Origin: CAYZAW01 sp964476505
GTDB lineage: Bacteria; Bacillota; Clostridia; Christensenellales; CAG-138
DNA: 64,000 nucleotides
Assembly (NCBI GenBank): GCA_964476505.1
Contig: CAYZAW010000003.1
Span: 12,516 to 76,515 of the forward strand
Reading direction: 5' to 3'
In this document: piece by piece, positions 49,621-56,012 of the stretch
Position numbering within the stretch: the first letter of the stretch is position 1
How the letters are laid out: every line of letters starts with the position of its first letter
Made by a program: the position numbers and the translations under genes
Notes under the pieces: generated by a model
Told to the model about the DNA's origin: nothing
The model's database searches: none
The model's input: the letters and a program-made list of their open reading frames with translations, nothing else

Positions 49621-50637
49621 CTACGCCAGCTTGGCATGAAAGGCATATGGCCGGATATGCTCCACTGCCTTAACCAGATTGTCAAAATCCTCCGGCTTTA
49701 GGGACTGTCGCCCATCGCAAAGCGCATGATTCGGGTCGTTGTGCACCTCGATCATCAGCCCGTCCGCCCCAGCGGCAGCCGCCGCCAGCGCCATGGGAAG
49801 CACCAGCTCGGATTTACCGGTGGCATGGCTGGGGTCAACGATCACGGGAAGGTGCGTGGCCTTTTTTAGCACCGGCACCGCCGAAAGATCCAGCGTGTTT
49901 CGGGTTTCCTGCGAGAAGGTGCGAATGCCCCGCTCGCAGAGTATCACTTGCTCGTTGCCGCCGGAGAGGATGTACTCAGCGCTCATCAACAGCTCGTCGA
50001 TGGTGCTGGATAAGCCGCGCTTTAGTAAAATCGGTTTTCTGATTTTACCGAGCGCCCGCAGCATTTCAAAATTCTGCATGTTTCGCGCGCCCACCTGAAT
50101 CACGTCCACATCGTCAAAGAGGGGCAGTTGGGAAAGATCCATGATCTCCGTGACTACCGGAAGCCCAGTGGCGTTTCTTGCTTCCAGCAGGAATTCCAAG
50201 CCCTTTTCGTGCAGCCCTTGGAAAGCGTACGGAGAGGTTCTTGGCTTAAACGCGCCGCCTCTAAGCATGCCCGCGCCGGACTTTTTTACCAGCTTTGCCA
50301 CCTCGCAGATCTGCGCCTCGCTTTCGATGGAGCAGGGGCCTGCGATGTATAAGAAGTTGCCGCCGCCCACCTTTGCGCCGCGCACCTCCACCACGGTATC
50401 CTCCGGATGAAACGCACGGTTGGCGTCTTTATAGGGCTCTTGGATGCGCTTTACATCCTTCACGATATCCAGTGCCAGTAATAAGTCCATATCCACTACA
50501 GACGTGTCCCCCACCAAGCCCATAATGGTCTGCTGGGTGCCCTGCGACATATGAATCTGCAAATTGAGGCTGTGGAGCCAGTCCACCAGGTTTTGATACT
50601 GGTTTTGATCCGGATTGGGGTTTAATACAACGATCAT
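49621..50637 (-). CDS. aroF: 3-Deoxy-7-phosphoheptulonate (DAHP) synthase with N-terminal regulatory domain
   Basis: This is the first enzyme of the shikimate pathway, condensing PEP and erythrose 4-phosphate. The 338-residue protein has the same length and layout as the Thermotoga type I-beta enzyme. An N-terminal ferredoxin-like/ACT-like domain (about 1-65) is followed by the barrel with GGNFLYIAGPCSIES, MLRGGAFKPRTSPYAFQG, QVGARNMQNFEMLRALG and LPVIVDPSHATGKSELV. In that family the small domain mediates inhibition by Tyr and Phe. The ATG at 50637 has GGGAGG. It is the first gene after the leader-peptide attenuator, so both activity and transcription are probably feedback controlled. Confidence 0.97.
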   Translation of the reverse strand: MIVVLNPNPDQNQYQNLVDWLHSLNLQIHMSQGTQQTIMGLVGDTSVVDMDLLLALDIVKDVKRIQEPYKDANRAFHPEDTVVEVRGAKVGGGNFLYIAGPCSIESEAQICEVAKLVKKSGAGMLRGGAFKPRTSPYAFQGLHEKGLEFLLEARNATGLPVVTEIMDLSQLPLFDDVDVIQVGARNMQNFEMLRALGKIRKPILLKRGLSSTIDELLMSAEYILSGGNEQVILCERGIRTFSQETRNTLDLSAVPVLKKATHLPVIVDPSHATGKSELVLPMALAAAAAGADGLMIEVHNDPNHALCDGRQSLKPEDFDNLVKAVEHIRPYAFHAKLA

Positions 50638-50660
50638 GTGCGTTTCCTCCCGATTATTTC

Positions 50661-50693
50661 AAAATAAAAGCCCCGCAGCGTGTACTGCGAGGC
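50661..50693 (-). terminator. Attenuator terminator of the aro operon
   Basis: The RNA stem GCCUCGCAG/CUGCGGGGC (50693-50685 with 50678-50670) has nine consecutive pairs including one U-G, a 6-nt loop, and then UUUUAUUUU (50669-50661). It lies between the leader peptide stop codon and the aroF ribosome site, a position that would block the operon unless termination is prevented. Confidence 0.9.
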
Positions 50694-50725
50694 TGTTTTA
50701 ACACAGAAAGCCTTCTAAACGCAGT
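50684..50725 (-). promoter_or_regulatory. Antiterminator of the aro operon leader
   Basis: The alternative fold pairs ACUGCG (50725-50720) with CGCAGU (50689-50684), AGG (50713-50711) with CCU (50692-50690) and CUGU (50706-50703) with ACAG (50696-50693). It consumes the entire 5' arm of the terminator. The ACUGCG strand begins at the last base of the leader peptide stop codon, so a ribosome standing on that stop codon would mask it. Confidence 0.75.
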
Positions 50726-50802
50726 TATACGCCAATAACCATCTGCACCGCGTACAGATAGTAATAATAGCTGGCGTAAGCTGCGAAACGTTGCTGCATC
50801 AT
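50725..50802 (-). CDS. Tyrosine-rich leader peptide of the aro operon
   Basis: This 25-codon reading frame starts with two ATG codons (50802 and 50799) and has an AAGGAG ribosome site 6 nt before the first. Six of its codons are Tyr (positions 9, 12, 13, 14, 15 and 17) and one is Phe (position 6); the centre reads AYASYYYYLYA. The Tyr codons fall inside a hairpin formed by UACGCCA (50778-50772) with UGGCGUA (50734-50728) and AUCUG/CAGAU within it. Such a cluster is the classical sensor of a ribosome-mediated attenuator. A stall on the Tyr codons when charged tRNA-Tyr is scarce would leave the antiterminator free. The peptide itself need have no function. Confidence 0.88.
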   Translation of the reverse strand: MMQQRFAAYASYYYYLYAVQMVIGV

Positions 50803-50828
50803 ACTGCGCTCCTTCAAGACTTTCGGAT

Positions 50829-50857
50829 ATGATAGCACGGTTCTTCGGGATTGTAAA
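50829..50857 (-). promoter_or_regulatory. Promoter of the aro operon
   Basis: On the minus strand a -35 TTTACA (50852-50857), a 17-nt spacer and a -10 TATCAT (50829-50834) are present. The RNA would start at about 50822, some 20 nt before the leader peptide ATG and about 185 nt before aroF. Confidence 0.75.
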
Positions 50858-50943
50858 GAGCTTTTTCCTGCCATACCGAAGCGCCCAGCCACCGTTAGCG
50901 TACCCGACGTATACCCCGCTTTTTTAAAGTGCCCGCCCTTCAG

Positions 50944-50982
50944 AAAAGCGCTCTGGCAGCAACTGCATTGCCGCCAAAGCGC
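50944..50982 (-). terminator. Terminator of the GH3 gene at 51.0 kb
   Basis: A 12-bp stem (50971-50982 with 50948-50959, two wobble pairs), extended by CAA/UUG to 15 bp around a 5-nt loop, is followed by UUUU (50947-50944). It lies about 45 nt past the GH3 stop codon and about 90 nt before the aro promoter, isolating the two units. Confidence 0.85.
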
Positions 50983-51028
50983 CCTTCTGCTGGCTATTCT
51001 CAACGCCATACGGCGCGAAAATCAATGC

Positions 51029-53137
51029 TTACACCAAGCCCTCGCAATGCAGCTTTACGGCATTATGCCCCGTCAGCGCGGAGGTCCGCGCATCCGGCTG
51101 CCCCATGCCAACGTACAGCACGGGCTTGCCGTCCATCATGCGCTTCCCCTCCTCGTTTACCACAAGGAAGCTGTCCTTGGGAATGCGAAGCGTTACGTTC
51201 ACCTTTTGCCCAATGGGGCAGAATATCCGCTGGAACGCGCAAAGCCTTGCGTGCACGGGGGCATAATCGCTGGCCTCGTTTTGGCAGTACACCTGCACCA
51301 CGTCCTGCGTATCCGCCTTGCCCGCGTTGGTCACAATGGCTTCCACAACCAACGTACCGCTCTCCTCCTTTACATCGGCGGAGAGTACAAAGGCATCCCC
51401 ATAGGTCAAGCCAAAGCCGAAGGGATAGATGGGGTCTCCGTTGTAATAGCGGTAGGTTCTGCCACGCATGGCATAATCCGTAAAGGGCGGCATTTCCTGC
51501 AGCGCCTCGTTATGATAGAAGGTGACCGGCAGCTTACCGGAGGGCGATACCTTGCCGAACAAAATATCCGCCACGGTTTTGCCGCCCCGCGCGCCGGGAT
51601 ACCACGGCAGCAGCACCGCCGCCGCTTTTTCTCCCGCTGTTCCTAAATCGATGGAGCTGCCCGCCATCAGGCAGATCACCACCGGCTTACCGGTAGCAAG
51701 CACAGCCTCCAGCATCTTTTGCTGGGAAGCCGGAAGCAGCAGGTCGTTCTTGTCCCCGGAGGCCGCCTGATTACCGTCGTCGCCCTCTTCGCCCTCTAAG
51801 CTTTCGTCCAAGCCGACTACGGCGATCACGATATCCGAAAGCTCGGCTACCGCCTTGGCCTCTGCCAAACGGTCGTCCGCCTGCGCCAATATCTCCACTC
51901 TGTCCTGACAGATATGGCAGCCCTCGGCGTAGTACACCCGCGCCGCGTCTCCCACTTCCTGCTGGATACCCTCCAGCACCGTGATGTAGGTAGACGAGGT
52001 GCCGTAGTAGTTGCCGATAAGCGCCGCGCGGCTATTGGCGTTGGGGCCAACCACGGCGATGTTTTTGATACGATCGCGATCCAGCGGCAGGATACCGTTG
52101 TTTTTCAGCAGCACGCATGCCTTTTGCGTTGCTTCCTCCGCGATCTTTAAGTGTGCGTTGCACTCGATGGCATCGTAGGCAATGCCGTCAAACTCGCTGC
52201 CGTCCATAATGCCTAAGAGATACCGGGTGGTAAACAGATGCACGGCGGCAGTTCTGATCTGCTCCTCCGTGACCAACCCCTGCTGGTACGCCTTCATCAT
52301 GTAGATATAAACGTTGCCGCAGTTTAGATCGCAGCCCATTTTCAGCGCCAACGCGGCGGATTCCTCTAATGTGTCCGTGACCATATGATGCTCGTGGAAA
52401 TCCCGAATCGCCCAACAATCCGATACGATATGTCCTTGGAACTTCCATTTCTCGCGGAGCAGGTCTACCAAGAGGGTTTTGCTGCCGCAGCACACCTCGC
52501 CGTTGGTGCGGTTGTACGCGCCCATGACCGACTCCACATCCGCCTCCTTTACGGCGGCTTCAAATGCGGGCAGATATGTTTCCTCCATGTCTTTCGGAGA
52601 AGCAACGGCGTTGAAGCAATGCCGCTGCGCCTCCGGCCCGGAATGCACAGCAAAATGCTTGGCGCAGGCGGCGGACTTCATAACCGGCCCCTGCCCCTGC
52701 AAGCCGTTGATATACGCTACGCCCAGCCGCGAGGTCAAAAACGGGTCTTCCCCGTAGGTTTCATGTCCGCGCCCCCAGCGGGGATCGCGGAAAATATTGA
52801 TGTTGGGCGACCAGAAGGTCAAGCCCTTATAAATATCCCTATCGTTTTCCTTGGCGCACATGTTGTATTTTGCGCGCCCTTCGGTTGCAGACACGTCGCC
52901 CAAGCGCTCGATCAAATCCGGATCGAAGCTTGCCGCCATACCGATGGCCTGCGGATAGCTTGTGGCAACGCCCGCGCGCGCGACCCCGTGCAGCGCCTCG
53001 TTCCACCAGTTATACGCCGGTATCCCCAATCGCTCTATGGCGGGGGAATCGTAACGCAGCTGGCTTGCCGCCTCTCCCAGCGTCATTTGCTCCACCAAAG
53101 CTTTCGCCTTTTTTACCGCTTCCTCACGATCAAACAT
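51029..53137 (-). CDS. Glycoside hydrolase family 3, beta-xylosidase/beta-glucosidase type
   Basis: The cytoplasmic 702-residue enzyme has GH3 domains in order. The barrel (about 10-300) has IPAYNWWNEALHGVARAG, FWSPNINIFRDPRWGRGHETYGEDP and the nucleophile region GHIVSDCWAI. The C-terminal sandwich (about 330-540) and an FnIII-like domain (about 580-690) follow. The SDCWAI/NWWNEALHGVAR pattern is that of bacterial and plant beta-xylosidase-like GH3 enzymes rather than of the 35.4-kb beta-glucosidase. The substrate is inferred, not proved. A loop around residue 460 has GEEGDDGNQAAS. The ATG at 53137 has AAGGAG. It is downstream of the ABC transporter genes on the same strand, so it probably cleaves the imported oligosaccharide. 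Confidence 0.93.
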   Translation of the reverse strand: MFDREEAVKKAKALVEQMTLGEAASQLRYDSPAIERLGIPAYNWWNEALHGVARAGVATSYPQAIGMAASFDPDLIERLGDVSATEGRAKYNMCAKENDRDIYKGLTFWSPNINIFRDPRWGRGHETYGEDPFLTSRLGVAYINGLQGQGPVMKSAACAKHFAVHSGPEAQRHCFNAVASPKDMEETYLPAFEAAVKEADVESVMGAYNRTNGEVCCGSKTLLVDLLREKWKFQGHIVSDCWAIRDFHEHHMVTDTLEESAALALKMGCDLNCGNVYIYMMKAYQQGLVTEEQIRTAAVHLFTTRYLLGIMDGSEFDGIAYDAIECNAHLKIAEEATQKACVLLKNNGILPLDRDRIKNIAVVGPNANSRAALIGNYYGTSSTYITVLEGIQQEVGDAARVYYAEGCHICQDRVEILAQADDRLAEAKAVAELSDIVIAVVGLDESLEGEEGDDGNQAASGDKNDLLLPASQQKMLEAVLATGKPVVICLMAGSSIDLGTAGEKAAAVLLPWYPGARGGKTVADILFGKVSPSGKLPVTFYHNEALQEMPPFTDYAMRGRTYRYYNGDPIYPFGFGLTYGDAFVLSADVKEESGTLVVEAIVTNAGKADTQDVVQVYCQNEASDYAPVHARLCAFQRIFCPIGQKVNVTLRIPKDSFLVVNEEGKRMMDGKPVLYVGMGQPDARTSALTGHNAVKLHCEGLV

Positions 53138-53167
53138 AATAGTCTCCTTTACTGAAGCCCTTTTGTA

Positions 53168-53195
53168 TTTCTAATGTTAAACATAAGGCGAACAA
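53168..53195 (-). promoter_or_regulatory. Putative promoter of the GH3 gene with palindrome
   Basis: On the minus strand there is a weak -35 TTGTTC (53190-53195), a 16-nt spacer and a -10-like TAGAAA (53168-53173). A perfect palindrome ATGTTnAACAT (53174-53184) abuts the -10. No terminator is visible between the DUF624 gene and this site, so the gene may also be read from the ABC operon. Confidence 0.4.
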
Positions 53196-53265
53196 GCTTC
53201 CGCTGTTGCTGTGGAAACGCATCTGTGCCTTATCGTTCATTCCATGTTAACAGTGCCTGATCCAA

Positions 53266-53961
53266 TCAAGCAGACGTAGTATCGTCATCCGGCGCAGCCT
53301 CTGCCTCCGGCGCATCGTCATTACCACCGGGCTGCGGCTTTTGGAACCTGTCGAATATCTTTCGGTAAACAAAAGAGCACAGATACGCCGACCCGGATAT
53401 GCCGCACATCATCCATACAAACCCTAGTCGGTTAATGAACATCTGCGGCCAAAGCAAGATCAATCCAATGGGCACCGCCCAAATGATCCAGATCAACAGC
53501 ATTCGAAAGGGTGCGCAAAACGCCAATGCAAATGCGTTGATGATGTACTTTTTTAGTGTGTTTTGAAACATCGCCTGCTGTGGGAAGGTAAAGGTGAGAT
53601 AAATCAGCAGCAGCAAAGCGACGATGGTTGCGACCGTTAAAAACAACGTGCGGTAGGTGCCCTCCTGCGCCTGTGCAAAAACAAAGTCTCCATATACGAT
53701 GAGGCCTACCGCAAGCGCGATCAATTCCAACAGGGTCGCCTGTAAAAAGTTCGTTTTAAAGGAATGAAAAAACTCTTTGATGATGCTCTTTTCTTCGTTC
53801 CTTGCCTTTTTTAAGGTCACGGCATACATGGCTGACGTTGCCGCACCCATGGTGATAACAGGCAGAGAGCAAAGCCCCCATAACACATTGAGCAGTATCA
53901 AATCGCACAGCTCCCGCAGGAACCGCATGACCGGATTATCCTCCGCAAAGAGTTTTTTCAT
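53266..53961 (-). CDS. DUF624 (YesL-family) membrane protein
   Basis: The 231-residue protein has five or so membrane spans. It starts LFAEDNPVMRFLRELCDLILLNVLWGLCSLPVITMGAATSAMYAV, typical of the YesL/DUF624 family, with the PVI-G-A-AMY pattern. The C-terminal 25 residues are acidic and Pro/Asp/Ala rich. YesL-like proteins are usually encoded with CUT1 sugar ABC transporters in Firmicutes, but their role is unknown. It follows the second permease gene after 10 nt, so it belongs to the transporter operon. Confidence 0.88.
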   Translation of the reverse strand: MKKLFAEDNPVMRFLRELCDLILLNVLWGLCSLPVITMGAATSAMYAVTLKKARNEEKSIIKEFFHSFKTNFLQATLLELIALAVGLIVYGDFVFAQAQEGTYRTLFLTVATIVALLLLIYLTFTFPQQAMFQNTLKKYIINAFALAFCAPFRMLLIWIIWAVPIGLILLWPQMFINRLGFVWMMCGISGSAYLCSFVYRKIFDRFQKPQPGGNDDAPEAEAAPDDDTTSA

Positions 53962-53971
53962 CGTTCAGTGA

Positions 53972-54820
53972 TTACCCCTTTACACCGCCGAGGGCAACGC
54001 CCGCGATGATGTACTTAGAAAGCAGGAAGTAGATAATAAACAACGGAACAACGGTAAGCGTTAAGCCAAGGTATACCGCACCGTACTCGGTTCTGTAAAT
54101 ATCGCCGCGAAGCAGGCTTACCATAATAGGAATGGTGTACTTGTCGCTGTCGGTCAACAAAACGAGCGGCAGGAACAGGTTGTTCCAGCTGTTTACAAAC
54201 GCGAAGATGGCCTGCGTGGCAATGGCCGGCTTCATGATGGGCAGCACGATCTGGTTGAAGGTTCTGAACTCGCCCGCACCGTCGATACGTGCCGACTGCA
54301 CGATATCCATGGGCAGCGTAGGAATCATGTACTGCCGCATAAAGAATACCGTTGTCGGCGCCGCAATGCTGGGTAAGATCAGCGCTAAGAAGTTGTTCGT
54401 CATGCCAATCTTATACATCATTTGATAGAAGCCGATGATGATGACCTGGGAAGGAATCATCATTACGCAGAGGATGAAGGTGAAAAACGGACGCTTTAGC
54501 CTCCACTCGTAGGCCACCAGCGCATAGGCTGTTAACGTAGAGAAATACACGGCACAGGCCGTTGCGCCAACAGAAATGATAGCGGAATTCATGAAGCCCT
54601 GCCACGGGTTAAAGGTTTTGCTCGTTAAGATCTCAAAGTTGTTCGCTAAGAACGTTGACGGTATCAGCGACATAGCATGCGCCTGAATTTCAGGCGTACT
54701 TCTGGTAGCGTTCACGATCATAACGGCAAAGGGCAGAATGCTTAAGATCGCCAGTATGATGCACACTACATATACAACGATTTTGAATGCGATCTTGCCC
54801 GCAGAGTTTTTCTTGTTCAT
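53972..54820 (-). CDS. Carbohydrate ABC transporter permease (MalG type)
   Basis: This is the second membrane subunit of a CUT1 sugar importer. The 282-residue protein has six spans. Its EAA-type coupling loop reads IVQSARIDGAGEFRTFNQIVLPIMKPA, in which QSARIDG takes the place of the usual EAAxxDG. It begins KNSAGKIAFKIVVYVVCIILAILSILPF and ends YIIAGVALGGVKG, the common MalG-type terminus. It overlaps the first permease gene by 4 nt. Sugar specificity is not visible; the neighbouring GH3 enzyme suggests xylo- or gluco-oligosaccharides. Confidence 0.93.
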   Translation of the reverse strand: MNKKNSAGKIAFKIVVYVVCIILAILSILPFAVMIVNATRSTPEIQAHAMSLIPSTFLANNFEILTSKTFNPWQGFMNSAIISVGATACAVYFSTLTAYALVAYEWRLKRPFFTFILCVMMIPSQVIIIGFYQMMYKIGMTNNFLALILPSIAAPTTVFFMRQYMIPTLPMDIVQSARIDGAGEFRTFNQIVLPIMKPAIATQAIFAFVNSWNNLFLPLVLLTDSDKYTIPIMVSLLRGDIYRTEYGAVYLGLTLTVVPLFIIYFLLSKYIIAGVALGGVKG

Positions 54821-55884
54821 ACGGCAGCCTCCTTTAACGCTTTGGCCTGCTTGCGTTCTTCTTTTTCCTGCAGCCGCTGTTCTTTTCTGATTTCTTTTTT
54901 CATTCTTCTTTCCGCTACTTCGTCCTTATCCCGCAGGGCAAAGAACAGCATAGAGGAAACAATCGCGATGATCACAAACATGATCATACTGGCGGCAGAA
55001 GCACGAGCATACAGGTAGCTGCCGCTAAACGCCTGATTGTAAATAAATACGTTGGTGGTAAGCGTTGCCGTACCGGGGCCGCCCTGCAAGAACAGTTTTG
55101 GAATATCGAACATGTTCAAGCCGCCGATCAGTGCTGTGACCAATGTGAACAGCATGATGGTTTTTAAGTTGGGCAGCGTGACCCTAAAGAAGGTTTGCCA
55201 GCCATTGGCGCCATCGATCTCCGCAGCTTCGAATACCTCGGGATTGATGTCGAGTTCCTGCGCGTGCGAATGGATATACTCNNNNNNNNNNACCTCGGGA
55301 TTGATGCCCAATACACCGGAAATCAGAAGGATCATGGTGTAGCCGTACCACATCCAGAACTGGATAAATGCCACAATACCGCGCGACACCCATTCCTTTT
55401 GCAGAAACTCTATTCCTGTTTCCGATATCCCCAGTGTTTTAATGAAGTCCTGCATGGGGCTCATTGGGAACTGGAACAGCACGTTGAATAAAATAGCAAC
55501 GGTAGCCGCCGTGATGATGTTAGGCATATAGAACACGACCTTAAAGAAGCCCTGTCCTTTGATTCGATTGTGATTGTTTGTGAACCATGCCGTTAGCAGC
55601 AGTGCCATGAGCATCTGCGGAATAAAGTTCATGATCCAGATGATAACCGTATTTGATAAGGATTCCTGAAAGGTCTTGTTGGCAAGCACCGTTTTATAGT
55701 TCAGGAAAACATCCTCCGTGAGGAATTTCCAGTTAGACATGCCAAGGCCTTTGCAATTGGTAAAAGAAAGTATCGCGGTGTAAAACGTTGGATACAGCCA
55801 GAAGATCGCGTAAGCCAGAACGAACGGAATAACGAATAAATAACCGTACTTTGCGTAGCTGAAGCCCTTGATGTGTTTGTTCAT
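54817..55884 (-). CDS. Sugar ABC transporter permease (MalF type), interrupted by an assembly gap
   Basis: This is the first membrane subunit of the importer, six spans, 355 codons as assembled. The coupling loop FEAAEIDGANGWQTFFRVTLPNLK is intact. Just before it the sequence holds 10 N and a duplicated 15-mer: INPE appears on both sides, with extra residues EYIHSHAQELD between. The natural order in this family is GxLGINPExFEAA, so about 57 bp here are probably an assembly artefact and the true protein is about 336 residues. A charged Lys/Glu/Arg tail of about 45 residues ends the protein (KKEIRKEQRLQEKEERKQA). The gene itself is real and not a pseudogene. Confidence 0.88.
   Translation of the reverse strand: MNKHIKGFSYAKYGYLFVIPFVLAYAIFWLYPTFYTAILSFTNCKGLGMSNWKFLTEDVFLNYKTVLANKTFQESLSNTVIIWIMNFIPQMLMALLLTAWFTNNHNRIKGQGFFKVVFYMPNIITAATVAILFNVLFQFPMSPMQDFIKTLGISETGIEFLQKEWVSRGIVAFIQFWMWYGYTMILLISGVLGINPEXXXXEYIHSHAQELDINPEVFEAAEIDGANGWQTFFRVTLPNLKTIMLFTLVTALIGGLNMFDIPKLFLQGGPGTATLTTNVFIYNQAFSGSYLYARASAASMIMFVIIAIVSSMLFFALRDKDEVAERRMKKEIRKEQRLQEKEERKQAKALKEAAV
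55235..55306. other. Scaffold gap (10 N) flanked by a 15-bp direct repeat
   Basis: The 15-mer ACCTCGGGATTGATG occurs at 55235-55249 and again at 55292-55306, directly after the N run at 55282-55291. The 32 bp between the first copy and the N run encode residues out of place in the permease. This fits two contig ends that overlap by 15 bp but were joined by a fixed-length gap. Confidence 0.85.
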
Positions 55885-55922
55885 AACCGATCACCCCTTA
55901 AAAGGTACTTGGGAAATGAATA

Positions 55923-55960
55923 CGGGGTAAGGGATAGCAGAATACTATCCACCTACCCCG
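55923..55960 (-). promoter_or_regulatory. Intergenic hairpin between the substrate-binding protein and permease genes
   Basis: A two-part stem CGGGGTA/TACCCCG and GGATAG/CTATCC with a 7-nt loop lies between the binding-protein stop (56013) and the permease start (55884). No proper U-tract follows. As in other sugar-transport operons, it probably stabilises the binding-protein mRNA or lowers readthrough into the permease genes. Confidence 0.65.
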
Positions 55961-56012
55961 CATAACTACGTTACCTGTGCCTATTGATCGTGTTCAATAA
56001 TCTACAGTGTAA

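Noticed and set aside
50803..51009. Upstream in-frame extension of the leader peptide ORF (start at 51009)
   Set aside because: The extension runs through the aro promoter and the GH3 terminator; the ribosome site and promoter both point to the start at 50802.
54817..55884. First sugar permease as a pseudogene
   Set aside because: The frame is open on both sides of the N run and all functional motifs are intact; the anomaly is explained by the assembly gap.
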